Shown piece after piece: positions 9,782 to 18,709 of a stretch of DNA of 64,000 bases (its first letter is position 1; each line of letters starts with the position of its first letter). This DNA is from Colwellia psychrerythraea 34H (GTDB taxonomy: Bacteria > Pseudomonadota > Gammaproteobacteria > Enterobacterales > Alteromonadaceae). The notes beneath the pieces were generated by a model. It was not told where the DNA came from, searched no databases, and saw nothing but the letters and a program-made list of their open reading frames with translations. Location: positions 3,286,001-3,350,000 of the forward strand of contig NC_003910.7 in assembly GCF_000012325.1 (NCBI RefSeq), written 5' to 3'. Both the position numbers and the translations under genes were made by a program.

Positions 9782-11527
9782 ATGCTATTTATCTTGATTA
9801 TGGCTACATTCTTGTTCAGCAATAACGCCTTCGCTTTATCAAAAGTTACAGCAGTTGTTGATAAAAATCCTGCGATGATTAATGAGTCGATTCTTTTAAC
9901 GGTCACTGCTGATGACGATGTAAACCGTAATGCATTAGACACCACTCCATTACTGCGTGATTTTATTGTCGGTCAAACATCGGTTAGTTCACAAACGAGT
10001 ATGATCAACTTTAAAACTAGCCGAGTTACCAAGTGGCAAATAGTTTTAATTGCCCGCAGCGCGGGGCAGTTCATTATTCCTGCTCTTACTATTGAAAACC
10101 AGCAAAGTGAGCCGGTTAAAATGACGGTTATCGCAGCCAAGGATACAGGCAGCAACACGCAAACTGATATTTTTGTTACTAGTGAGTTATCCAGTAATGA
10201 AGTTTACGTTCAGCAACTATTAACTTTATCAATTAAGCTACACTTTGCCGTTGACCTTAAAAGTGGCAATTTAACTGAGCCAAGCTTAACGGGCGCTACC
10301 ATAGAAAAGATAGGCCAAGACAAACAATCAGATAACATTATCAACGGCAAGCGTTACCGCGTAATAGAGCAAACTTATGCCATAACTCCAGAACAAAGTG
10401 GCGAATTTACTTTAAAAGCTCCGCTATTTTCCGGTGAAATACTCCAACCCTCGAAACGACGTTCGAGTTTTCTAAGTTTTGCCCAAACTAAACCAGTCAG
10501 TATTTTAGGTGATGCACAAAATATTGTTGTTTTACCTATACCAGCGAACTATCCAAGCAATGCACAATGGTTACCTACCGACATACTTACTCTGCATCAA
10601 GAGTGGCCAACGGGAAATGATCAATTTACCGTTGGCGAGCCAATTACGCGCACTGTGACGCTGACAGCTGCGGGCCTTTCAAAATCACAGTTACCCAAAC
10701 TTGAAATGCAAAGTAGTCGTGGTTTAAAAATTTATCCTGACCAAGCTGAGTTAAATGCCAACCTAAGAAATGATCGATTGGTCAGCCAAAAAGTTCAAAA
10801 CTTTGCCCTAGTGCCAAGTACTGCCGGAAACTTTGTATTACCTGAAATGAGTATTACGTGGTTTAACACCGTTACCAATAAAATCGAAGTGGCGACACTG
10901 CCCTCAAAAACGATCACAGTTGAAGCTGGAGAAGGAGTTATTGCAAATAACTTCAATGATGCAACCAATAAAATTGCTAGCTCGGTTAGTAATTCTGCTA
11001 ATAGTTCTGAAAACTTAACAGCCCAGTCCCCTGCTGTTGTTACTGAGGTACTTGTTCAAGACAAACGTCTACAATGGTTGTTTCTTAGCTTATGGTTATT
11101 AACAAGTTTGGCCTGGTTGGTTCATTTCTTTTATTTGAAGCAAAAAAATCAGCAAAAAACCAACCATCCATCTGATAATACAAAAAATGTTGTTAATTCG
11201 GGCAATCAATACCTTGCACTTTTAGCTGCCTGTAAGAAAAACAACGCTGAGCAAGCATTAAATTTAATATTGCCTTGGTTAAGACAATTATTACCGGTTA
11301 ATAAATCAGGGTTAGAAATAAATAATATTGCTCAAGCTCAAGCAATTGTTCAAGACCAAAGCTTTGCCACTGCTCTTAATGATCTACAGCAACACCTTTA
11401 TGGAAAAAGCGCGATCAATGGAGCCCCCTCCTGGCAAGGTTTGGCATTGCTAAACGCTATTCAAACTGTTCATAAGCAACAAAGTGATAAAGTAAATAAT
11501 CATCATTTATTACCACTCAATCCATAA
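9782..11527 (+). CDS. batD: BatD-like protein (oxygen-tolerance family)
   Basis: This 581-residue BatD-type protein has a signal peptide (MLFILIMATFLFSNNAFA), a large periplasmic region of beta-sandwich character, one C-terminal membrane segment near residue 435 (LQWLFLSLWLLTSLAWLV) and a cytoplasmic helical tail. Periplasmic hallmarks include IIPALTIENQQSEPVKM and GEPITRTVTLTAAGLS. It completes the MoxR-Bat operon. In the family it is thought to form a membrane complex with BatA and BatB; the substrate is unknown. The start follows the preceding gene by 67 bases, or 41 bases if the BatB frameshift is repaired. Confidence 0.88.
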   Translation: MLFILIMATFLFSNNAFALSKVTAVVDKNPAMINESILLTVTADDDVNRNALDTTPLLRDFIVGQTSVSSQTSMINFKTSRVTKWQIVLIARSAGQFIIPALTIENQQSEPVKMTVIAAKDTGSNTQTDIFVTSELSSNEVYVQQLLTLSIKLHFAVDLKSGNLTEPSLTGATIEKIGQDKQSDNIINGKRYRVIEQTYAITPEQSGEFTLKAPLFSGEILQPSKRRSSFLSFAQTKPVSILGDAQNIVVLPIPANYPSNAQWLPTDILTLHQEWPTGNDQFTVGEPITRTVTLTAAGLSKSQLPKLEMQSSRGLKIYPDQAELNANLRNDRLVSQKVQNFALVPSTAGNFVLPEMSITWFNTVTNKIEVATLPSKTITVEAGEGVIANNFNDATNKIASSVSNSANSSENLTAQSPAVVTEVLVQDKRLQWLFLSLWLLTSLAWLVHFFYLKQKNQQKTNHPSDNTKNVVNSGNQYLALLAACKKNNAEQALNLILPWLRQLLPVNKSGLEINNIAQAQAIVQDQSFATALNDLQQHLYGKSAINGAPSWQGLALLNAIQTVHKQQSDKVNNHHLLPLNP

Positions 11528-11665
11528 AGATTAAGTCTTGCCTATACTCTATTAAGTTACTTGGTTGATTGTTCATCAAGTAGCTTGATAACTTATTTGA
11601 TAAATATTTACTAAATAATCACTACTCTTTGAAATAATCTTCACCCTACTAGGGTCTATAAACAT

Positions 11666-12181
11666 ATGATGACAAAACAAGTTAGATATGAGGCGCTAGT
11701 AAAGGCGCTACACGGTGATTTATATCGCTATGCCTATTGGCTATGCCACGAAAAACAAGTGGCTGAAGATTTGGTGCAAGAAACCTTTTTACGAGCTTGG
11801 CGTGCCCTTGATTCGCTTAAAGATGAAAAAGCGGCCAAGTCATGGTTAATCACTATTTTACGACGAGAGAATGCCAGACGTTTTGAGAGAAAACGTTTTG
11901 ACATGAGTGAATATGAAGAGGCAAGCATAACCGATACTAAATCAGTGACTACAGAGCAAGAGCTTGAAAATCACTGGTTAAGGGAAAAAATTTCACAATT
12001 GCCGCCTGAATATTCTGAACCGTTAATTTTACAAGTATTAGGTGGTTTTAGCGGAGAAGATATTGCCGCTATGTTAGATCTAAATAAAAATACAGTAATG
12101 ACACGTTTATTTAGAGCAAGAAACCAGCTTAAAGAAGCTTTAGAAGCAGAGCCAGTAAAACGAGGTATGTACAATGGATGA
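11666..12181 (+). CDS. ECF-type RNA polymerase sigma factor
   Basis: This 171-residue sigma-70 family protein has only regions 2 and 4. Region 2 is DLYRYAYWLCHEKQVAEDL followed by VQETFLRAWRAL. Region 4 is PPEYSEPLILQVLGGFSGED followed by IAAMLDLNKNTVMTRLFRAR, a helix-turn-helix. It directs RNA polymerase to an alternative regulon, probably an envelope or stress response. It overlaps the next gene by eight bases, and that gene encodes the DUF3379 protein expected to be its regulator. I see no reliable promoter motif in the 138-base upstream gap. Confidence 0.93.
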   Translation: MMTKQVRYEALVKALHGDLYRYAYWLCHEKQVAEDLVQETFLRAWRALDSLKDEKAAKSWLITILRRENARRFERKRFDMSEYEEASITDTKSVTTEQELENHWLREKISQLPPEYSEPLILQVLGGFSGEDIAAMLDLNKNTVMTRLFRARNQLKEALEAEPVKRGMYNG

Positions 12182-12887
12182 TTTGCAGTTTAGACGCGCT
12201 ATATATGCCGATCCCAACAATCAGGATGCTGATGCTATATTGGCTCAGGAACAAGATCCAAGCAAAAAACAATTTGCTCAAGAGATTTGTCAGTTAGATG
12301 AAAAAATTAAACAGGCATTACAAATTCCTGTACCTGATGATTTAGTCGATAAATTGATTTTGCGACAGACCTTAGCAACTCACCAAGTGCAAAAGCGTAA
12401 AACTCGCGTGCATCTCGCATTAGCAGCATCTGTTGCCATCGTGGGCGGCTTAGTACTTAATTTTATGCAGTTTTCGAGTGCTTATCACAACCTAGGTGAT
12501 TATGCGTTAGCCCATGTTTATCATGAGCAAGGAAATATTGCCAACAACGCCAGCAGTCAAGTAACGTTAGCGTCATTAAACCAGAAGATGGCGGCTTTTG
12601 ATGGTAACTTTAGCCAATCTTTAGGGAAACTGTTGTGGGCTGATTACTGCCGATTTGACGGTATGAAGAGTTTGCATTTAGTTTACCAAGGTAAAACTAG
12701 TCCTGTTACTGTTTTTATTGTTCCAAAAAATGAACAATTAAACTTTACTGATTCTTTTAATGATAAAGCTCTTTTTGGTAGTTCTCTTGAATTTAATCGC
12801 AGTAATATCATTGTTGTCGGAGATAAGAATGAGTCTTTAGGACAGTGGCAACAAAGTATCAGTGATACCGTGTCTTGGTCTATATAA
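12174..12887 (+). CDS. DUF3379 protein, probable anti-sigma factor
   Basis: This 237-residue protein has a cytoplasmic N-terminal half (FRRAIYADPNNQDADAILAQ), one membrane segment near residues 78-95 (VHLALAASVAIVGGLVLNFM), and a periplasmic C-terminal domain. That topology and its overlap with an ECF sigma gene point to a membrane anti-sigma factor; DUF3379 proteins occupy this position in related bacteria. Sequestration of the sigma factor by its cytoplasmic part is inference. There is no classical zinc-binding HxxxCxxC. Confidence 0.8.
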   Translation: MDDLQFRRAIYADPNNQDADAILAQEQDPSKKQFAQEICQLDEKIKQALQIPVPDDLVDKLILRQTLATHQVQKRKTRVHLALAASVAIVGGLVLNFMQFSSAYHNLGDYALAHVYHEQGNIANNASSQVTLASLNQKMAAFDGNFSQSLGKLLWADYCRFDGMKSLHLVYQGKTSPVTVFIVPKNEQLNFTDSFNDKALFGSSLEFNRSNIIVVGDKNESLGQWQQSISDTVSWSI

Positions 12888-12952
12888 CTATATTACCCTC
12901 AAGGTTCATCACCTAATCGCAATATAGCAAAGTGAACACTTCACTAACACAT

Positions 12953-12989
12953 AAAAAAAGCCCTGATAGTACTATCAGGGCTTTTTTAT
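12953..12989. terminator. Bidirectional terminator between the DUF3379 and S9 peptidase genes
   Basis: A perfect palindrome GCCCTGATAGT/ACTATCAGGGC is flanked by seven As and a run of six Ts. It works in both directions for the convergent genes. Confidence 0.92.
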
Positions 12990-13015
12990 TTTAGCGCATT
13001 AAAACCTACTTCAAA

Positions 13016-15475
13016 TTATAAGGTGTTCTCAAATAATTTATAAATACGACGGTATTCATTTAACCAAGAGCTAGGTTGTACAAAACCATGTGGTTCTACT
13101 GGGTAAATAGCCGTTTCAAAATCTTGCTTTTCAAGTTCAATTAAACGTTGCACTAGACGAACAGTATCTTCGAAAAACACATTGTCGTCGACCATAGGCG
13201 CATTGATTAATAATGGTTTATTCAGTCCTTCTGCAAAATAAATAGGCGAACTACGTTCATAAGCGATAGCATCATCTTCAGGTGTATTTAAAATATTCGA
13301 AGTATAACCATGGTTGTAATATGCCCAATCAGAGACTAAACGAATAGCTGAGCCAGAAGCGAATAAGTCAGGGTCAGTGAACATTGACATTAACGTTAAG
13401 AACCCGCCGTAAGAACCACCATAAGTACCAACACGTTTTGCATCTACATTAGCATTTTCAATTAGCCAGTTAACACCGTCACGCATATCTTCTACTTCAG
13501 GTTTACCCATGTGACGGTAAATAGCAGTACGCCACTCTCGTCCGTAACCAGCAGATGCTCGGTAATCCATATCAATAACAACGTAACCTTGTTGTACCAA
13601 CATAGAGTGGAACATAAATTCACGGAAGTAACCTGACCAACCTAAATGAGAGTTTTGTAGGTAACCGGCACCATGAGTAAACATTACCGCACGATTTTTT
13701 TCTGAGGTCTTATCAAAGTTCTTAGGAAAATATACTTTTGAGTAAATCGGCTCTTTTTGTTTGCTTGACGCAATAGCAATAACAGATGGAGCAGACCAAG
13801 GCATCGCTAGAAACTGCTCAGAAACTGTGTGAGTAATTCGTTGTGCTGCATCACCCGCTTTTAAACTTTGTACATAAAGCTCTGGCGGCATTGTTACCGT
13901 AGAATGTTCAATTAACAGTTTTGATTCATCAGGACTCAAGGTGTAATTATTTTTACCCCCTAAATTAGTCAACGCAGTTAATTTTTTAGCTAAATCAACT
14001 TGGTATATTTCATAAATACCTGGGTGTTTTTTATTTGCTTTAAAGATAAATCGTTGACTATCAAGCATTGGTGTAACACTGCTTACTTCAAACTTACCAG
14101 ACGTTAACTTAACTGCTTTTGAATTCAGGCCTTTATAATATAAGTGAGAATAACCTGACTCTTCAGATAAATAGTAAAGGCTGGCTTTATTGCTAGCGTT
14201 TAACCAACCAAACTCATTAAAGCTCCAGTTAATCCAGGCATCATCATGTAGTTTATGTTGGGTAACTAATTCATTTTTTGTAAAATCAACCGTAGTTAAC
14301 CAGCGGGTTTTGTTATCCCAAGCTTCTAACATTAAGGCTAGGTGTTGACCGTCGCTACTCCACTTAATAGGGTTATTCATTTGAAGTACATGAATATTAC
14401 GTGTTTTTTTTTCTGATTTGTATGTCTTACCTTTACGAGCAAAGTTTTCAGACTTTACGCTAGCTAAAACATCATCATCAAAGCCTGGTAAGCTGTCATA
14501 ACTTAACGCTTGTTGTTTGCCTGTTACTAAATCAAGCAGGAACAATTGCTCTTGATATTGTCGATTGTTCGCAACGCGAGCACGGACTTTTTCAGCAGCA
14601 ATCACACCATCTTTAGTAATGTAATTAGGCATAATATCTGTTTTATCACGACTTGATTTTGCTGATGTAATACTCACCAATAGTTTATCGCCTGATGGAG
14701 ATAAACTTGCATGTGCTACTCTATTGTCTTTACCAAAATAAAACTTACTGTCATTAACTGCTGTGTTTTCAATAGCTAGACGTTCTTTTTGTGTTTGCTT
14801 TAACGCATTGTTGCGTTGTTGCAAAGCAATGTAGTTAATTAACTTATGCTGCTCTACTGCTAAGTAACTTTTAGGTGAAATAGTTCTAGCAGGTTTTGCT
14901 GACATTTTTAAACTGGCCAGCTCTTTAATTTGACCTGTTTGTAGATTATGGGCATAAAAAACATTACCTACTTGGTAAGCTATCTCTCCATTATTCAAAA
15001 AGAGTGCATTACGTTCAGCATTTGAGGTAAAGGTAAGCTGTTTTATCGTATTACTGACCAGCGTTTTTACAAAAACATCCCCATTAAAAGTGTAGACTTT
15101 ATGAGTGCGCGTTTTATTCAGCACTCCGTTTTGATAGGAAACAGTATGCTTACTTGATAAATTGACTGGTGAAGCTTCGTTATTATTTAACAGGTTTACT
15201 GCATACAAATCACGTAGAGGATTACCTAGTTGCTTCTGCTGATAATAAATGCTGCTACTATCATCTCCCCAATACCAAGACTCTGGCGCGCGACCGAACC
15301 AATCTGGATCTGCCATTATCTGCTCTAAAGTGATGATATCCGTTGCTTGTGCATTGGTTGCAACAGCGCCTTGAATTTTCTCTGGCGCACTGGTATTTAA
15401 ATGCTCATTAAGTTGAGTATTACTACAAGCGGCTAATGAAAAGCTAAGTGCTGCGCCAATAAATTGTAATTTCAT
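13016..15475 (-). CDS. S9-family prolyl oligopeptidase-type serine peptidase, lipoprotein
   Basis: This 819-residue secreted peptidase has a lipoprotein signal (SLAAC, cysteine near residue 17), a long beta-propeller-like N-terminal part, and a C-terminal alpha/beta-hydrolase domain. The catalytic serine is in GTYGGSYGGFLTLM, the aspartate in NAPMVDDNVFFED, and the histidine in YPVEPHGFVQP. The arrangement is that of dipeptidyl-peptidase IV/acylaminoacyl-peptidase relatives. It is probably anchored at the cell envelope and trims peptides for uptake, as is common in marine gammaproteobacteria. It is a single gene, ended by a terminator shared with the sigma operon. Exact specificity cannot be read from sequence. 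Confidence 0.92.
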   Translation of the reverse strand: MKLQFIGAALSFSLAACSNTQLNEHLNTSAPEKIQGAVATNAQATDIITLEQIMADPDWFGRAPESWYWGDDSSSIYYQQKQLGNPLRDLYAVNLLNNNEASPVNLSSKHTVSYQNGVLNKTRTHKVYTFNGDVFVKTLVSNTIKQLTFTSNAERNALFLNNGEIAYQVGNVFYAHNLQTGQIKELASLKMSAKPARTISPKSYLAVEQHKLINYIALQQRNNALKQTQKERLAIENTAVNDSKFYFGKDNRVAHASLSPSGDKLLVSITSAKSSRDKTDIMPNYITKDGVIAAEKVRARVANNRQYQEQLFLLDLVTGKQQALSYDSLPGFDDDVLASVKSENFARKGKTYKSEKKTRNIHVLQMNNPIKWSSDGQHLALMLEAWDNKTRWLTTVDFTKNELVTQHKLHDDAWINWSFNEFGWLNASNKASLYYLSEESGYSHLYYKGLNSKAVKLTSGKFEVSSVTPMLDSQRFIFKANKKHPGIYEIYQVDLAKKLTALTNLGGKNNYTLSPDESKLLIEHSTVTMPPELYVQSLKAGDAAQRITHTVSEQFLAMPWSAPSVIAIASSKQKEPIYSKVYFPKNFDKTSEKNRAVMFTHGAGYLQNSHLGWSGYFREFMFHSMLVQQGYVVIDMDYRASAGYGREWRTAIYRHMGKPEVEDMRDGVNWLIENANVDAKRVGTYGGSYGGFLTLMSMFTDPDLFASGSAIRLVSDWAYYNHGYTSNILNTPEDDAIAYERSSPIYFAEGLNKPLLINAPMVDDNVFFEDTVRLVQRLIELEKQDFETAIYPVEPHGFVQPSSWLNEYRRIYKLFENTL

Positions 15476-15533
15476 AAAATAAATTCTTTTGTTGAGTTCT
15501 GTTGTTAAAAAATGAATGAGGAGACGCTAAGTT

Positions 15534-15552
15534 ATACCAATGAGATTGGTAT
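15534..15552. repeat. Short palindrome resembling joined repeat ends
   Basis: ATACCAAT-GAG-ATTGGTAT is a perfect 8-base inverted repeat. Its outer sequence equals the first bases of the family C element ends (AATACCAA, 36328-36594), so it may be a solo remnant of that family. It could also be an operator for ychJ, which starts 150 bases downstream. Confidence 0.4.
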
Positions 15553-15703
15553 TAATCACTAATACTGGCAACTATTGAGCATGTAATTAACCCGATATCC
15601 TAATCGAAAAAATCAACAAAGGGTAAAAGAAAACGACCAATAGCGCTTTATCTGCGTTAAAATATAATGGTTTACACATACTATCATCATTGGACATATT
15701 GTT

Positions 15704-16195
15704 ATGCTTTGCCCTTGCGGTTCGTCGTTGCCATTTAATGCTTGTTGCCAACTTTATATTACACAACAAAAACACCCCAGCACCCCTGAACAATTAATGC
15801 GCTCGCGCTTTAGTGCCTATGCAACAAAAAATGGTCAATATGTTTTTGACACTTATGCTGCCTCCCAGCGGTTGAAGCAGTCTGTCACTGAAATTCAAAC
15901 GTGGGCGGATGAATGTATTTGGTTGGCATTGAAAATACATGAAAGCGATGAGACTACCGTAGAATTTTCAGCCTATTACGTGGTTGATCAAACCTTGTGT
16001 GAATTACGTGAAAAGTCAAACTTCACTATTGAACAAGGTCAGTGGCGCTATATTGATGGCGATATCACCGTACACAATGAAATTGTGACGGTTAAACGTA
16101 ATGAAGTTTGTCCATGCAACAATTATCCAACGGCATGGTCAACAAAAAGAAATAAAAAATTTAAACATTGCTGCGCTAAGCAAATAGGTATTTAA
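15704..16195 (+). CDS. ychJ: YchJ family protein (UPF0225) with SEC-C-type cysteine motifs
   Basis: The 163-residue protein begins with MLCPCGSSLPFNACCQLYI, a SEC-C zinc-binding motif, followed by the YchJ middle region (RSRFSAYATKNGQYVFDTY). A second cysteine cluster lies at the C-terminus, CPCNNYPTAW then KKFKHCC. This second cluster has an insertion of about eight residues and lacks the usual CPCGSGKK spacing, so its metal binding may differ. Function of YchJ is not established. It is convergent with the unknown gene at 16215. Confidence 0.88.
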   Translation: MLCPCGSSLPFNACCQLYITQQKHPSTPEQLMRSRFSAYATKNGQYVFDTYAASQRLKQSVTEIQTWADECIWLALKIHESDETTVEFSAYYVVDQTLCELREKSNFTIEQGQWRYIDGDITVHNEIVTVKRNEVCPCNNYPTAWSTKRNKKFKHCCAKQIGI

Positions 16196-16214
16196 ACGTT
16201 TATATAACGCTTAT

Positions 16215-16889
16215 TTAGTTAAGCAATGGCGCTTTAACTAAAGATTGTTGAATGCCATCTAACCAGGCCTTGGCATTAAAGTTTAATGACTGACTAAGTG
16301 GTTTATCTGTTTCAATTGTTGCTGAATTTAATTGTTCTTCTTGTAACTGGTTATTGTGTGCTCGGCTTAACTCTGCTGCTTGCTTATGCTTGAGTTGAGT
16401 AAATAAACTCGTATTTTCTAAGACTTGGCTTTCAATATGTTTTTTATCATCACGAAATGCCAAGGGTTTAGGCATCATAGCGTTAGTTAAATGTATATTA
16501 GCTAGGTCATTACCTACAATAGTATGCGCTTGATTGAATTGGTTAACATCATCCAGCGTGGTTAATGCCAATGCGGCTTCGTCGGGTAGGTTAAACTGTT
16601 TTCTCAAAGCAACAGTCGACAAATCAGCAGGTGTTACCTCTTTGGTTTTCGGTAACAAAAATTGGCTTTGTTCACGTACATCTTCAGCTAACATAGCCAA
16701 CATCAAACTAAAATCAGCACGACGGGTTTGTTCAACACTTTCATTTAGTTGTTCACCAAGTTGCAACTCATGAAGTAAAACGTTAGTTGATGAAAAGTCA
16801 GTGGCTAAATGCCCAGCACAGTTCTTTATCACGTCATTACTTTGTGAGATGTTATTTGTTGAAAACTGCTGTGAAAGCTCTACTGCCAA
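16215..16889 (-). CDS. Uncharacterised protein, 224 residues
   Basis: I do not recognise a family. The protein is soluble, helical and Gln/Asn/Leu-rich, without a signal peptide or membrane segment. Conserved-looking stretches are RRADFSLMLAMLAEDVREQS and ALRKQFNLPDEAAL. The only in-frame start is TTG at 16889, preceded by an AGG. It is a single gene, convergent with ychJ and downstream of the sensor kinase gene. Base composition matches its neighbours. It may be an order-specific cytoplasmic protein; no function is assigned. Confidence 0.7.
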   Translation of the reverse strand: MAVELSQQFSTNNISQSNDVIKNCAGHLATDFSSTNVLLHELQLGEQLNESVEQTRRADFSLMLAMLAEDVREQSQFLLPKTKEVTPADLSTVALRKQFNLPDEAALALTTLDDVNQFNQAHTIVGNDLANIHLTNAMMPKPLAFRDDKKHIESQVLENTSLFTQLKHKQAAELSRAHNNQLQEEQLNSATIETDKPLSQSLNFNAKAWLDGIQQSLVKAPLLN

Positions 16890-17031
16890 TGCCTATCTAC
16901 TTATTTATCGGTGCTTTGATAATTAAGTTATCGGCTGAATGTAAAAAATATTTAGCCAATAAGGCAATAAATTTAAAATAAATTATAGAGTAATTATTTA
17001 ATCAATAATTACTCTATCTTAATAAGTTAAA

Positions 17032-18318
17032 CTAACTCATCTTAATGGGCCAAGTCAGTGTAAATGCTGCCCCACCAAGCTCACTATCGCCGATAGAGGC
17101 ATGACCTTGATGCCACTCCATAATACGGGCCACAATCGCTAACCCTAGGCCAAAACCACCTGTTTCACGGTTTCTTGATTGGTCCCCGCGTGAGAAGGCA
17201 TCAAAAATAACTTGTTTGAACTCATCAGACACGCCATCGCCATTATCTTCTACACAAATTATGCATTGTCCGTTTTCGATAGAAAGAGTCACTCTCACTT
17301 TATCATTGCCGTATTTAATGGCGTTACTGATAAAGTTATTCACCGCTCTGTCCATAAAGTGCCCGTCACAACAAACATAACTGTCAGGCATATTATTAAT
17401 AAACTCAATCGAGTTTACAAATTGATCATGACTGGCTATTTGAAACTTAACTAAATCATTTAAATTAGTGCTAGTAAAATTAAGCGCTGGTTTGTCATTA
17501 TCAAAAGCAGCATAAATAAGCATCTCATTGATAAGCTCTTCCAGTTCACAAACATCATTACTAATTTGCTTCTGATATTTAGCACGCTTTTCATCGTCTT
17601 TGATTGTATCGAGCATCTGCAAGGCAAATTTTGTTCGTGCTAATGGTGTTCTTAACTCATGCGAAACCGCATTAGTTAATTCTTTATGTGCTTCAATAAG
17701 CCGCTTTATTCTTGCCGCCATCATGTTAAATGAGGAAATCATAGGCGCTATCATAGTCGACTTTGCTGCGGGTGCCGTACTATCAAATTGCCCTTGACCA
17801 AAATCTCTGGTTGCCCTTTTGAGCTGTTCTAAATCACGAGACATAGGCCATAACCAAATAAAAATAACGATACCAAAGGTTGCCAAAATCATTACACGGT
17901 AAGTTGCTTTTACTCGCGGCCTTGTTGGCATTTTTGCAGGGCCTAACGTAATGACTGAATCACTATCTTTTAGTAAATAATGAATCATCACTTGATCGTC
18001 AAAATAATAAATATGGGCATTTGAGTGTGATAACGCATTGTGATCGGTGTGATCAATGGCTTCCACTTCAGCTAAGGAGACTAACTTTAAAGGCAACTCC
18101 CATCGTTTTGCTGCGCCAGCGATTATCTCTTCCCATTCTTCTTTAGGATGTTTTTGTACATAATCGCCTGTGGCCATCATCAGGGTTTTATAACCCGTAT
18201 AAGACTCAATGTCTTGCTCAAGATAAGAATTCCATACTTCATCAAGTGCCCAAGAAAAAATGATGAATGTGGAGATAATAAAGAAATAGAGATTGAAAAA
18301 CGAACGACCTAATTTCAT
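17032..18318 (-). CDS. Sensor histidine kinase, RstB-like
   Basis: This 428-residue inner-membrane kinase has TM1 at about residues 9-25, a periplasmic sensor to about 140, TM2 at about 142-159 (VMILATFGIVIFIWLWPM), a HAMP linker, and a kinase core. The phospho-accepting H220 lies in AVSHELRTPLARTKF. The N box is FISNAIKYGN, followed by DNGDGVSD and the G box TGGFGLGLAIV. Length and layout resemble E. coli RstB. It pairs with the response regulator at 18710-19426 on the same strand, but a 391-base gap with a repeat element and a terminator separates them. Confidence 0.9.
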   Translation of the reverse strand: MKLGRSFFNLYFFIISTFIIFSWALDEVWNSYLEQDIESYTGYKTLMMATGDYVQKHPKEEWEEIIAGAAKRWELPLKLVSLAEVEAIDHTDHNALSHSNAHIYYFDDQVMIHYLLKDSDSVITLGPAKMPTRPRVKATYRVMILATFGIVIFIWLWPMSRDLEQLKRATRDFGQGQFDSTAPAAKSTMIAPMISSFNMMAARIKRLIEAHKELTNAVSHELRTPLARTKFALQMLDTIKDDEKRAKYQKQISNDVCELEELINEMLIYAAFDNDKPALNFTSTNLNDLVKFQIASHDQFVNSIEFINNMPDSYVCCDGHFMDRAVNNFISNAIKYGNDKVRVTLSIENGQCIICVEDNGDGVSDEFKQVIFDAFSRGDQSRNRETGGFGLGLAIVARIMEWHQGHASIGDSELGGAAFTLTWPIKMS

Positions 18319-18350
18319 CGACGTACCTTATCAAGAGATTGTAATAACAA

Positions 18351-18617
18351 TATACCCAAACCACTTGAAGATGCGTGTTTCAGGACGACTAAGCTATTCA
18401 TGATCAAGGCGCCTCATTTTATTAAGGGTTACTCCCTTAAAAAAGGAGGCAACGAAGAGCATGGTTTGCTTGGACGTCCCCACAGGGCTGGTTTAGAAAA
18501 ACTTTATGCTGCGTTATTGATTTCGACAAGGGGCCAACCCTTCTCTTCAATCAATGCCTTATCTAAAGGCATTTCTAATTCCAGCTGAAACCTGCATCTT
18601 CAGGTAGCTTGGGTATA
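18351..18617. repeat. MITE-like inverted-repeat element, family A, copy 2
   Basis: The 267-base element has 33-base terminal inverted repeats at 18351-18383 and 18585-18617 (outer sequence TATACCCAA / TTGGGTATA). Its interior matches copy 1 (3433-3747) in opposite orientation but lacks the two-hairpin module. It sits between the regulator and kinase genes of one two-component pair. A 62-codon frame inside it corresponds to the copy 1 frame but differs by many amino-acid substitutions. Confidence 0.87.
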
Positions 18618-18626
18618 AGCTTAAGA

Positions 18627-18666
18627 AAAAGGCTTTGTTACTACGAGTAGGTAAACAAAGCCTTGA
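18627..18666 (-). terminator. Terminator after the RstA-like regulator gene
   Basis: On the minus strand a 10-base stem AAGGCTTTGT/ACAAAGCCTT (18629-18638 with 18655-18664) is followed by TTTCTT. It lies just after the response regulator stop, so regulator transcripts should mostly end before the repeat and the kinase gene. Confidence 0.8.
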
Positions 18667-18709
18667 TATTTTAATGACTATAACATCACAGTGACATTAA
18701 TTTAGAGGG

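Larger units (their letters stand above)
18319..18709. other. Gap between kinase and regulator genes
   Basis: This 391-base gap is filled by the family A copy 2 element and the minus-strand terminator. A separate promoter for the kinase gene would have to lie in the element or in the 30 bases after it. Confidence 0.6.
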
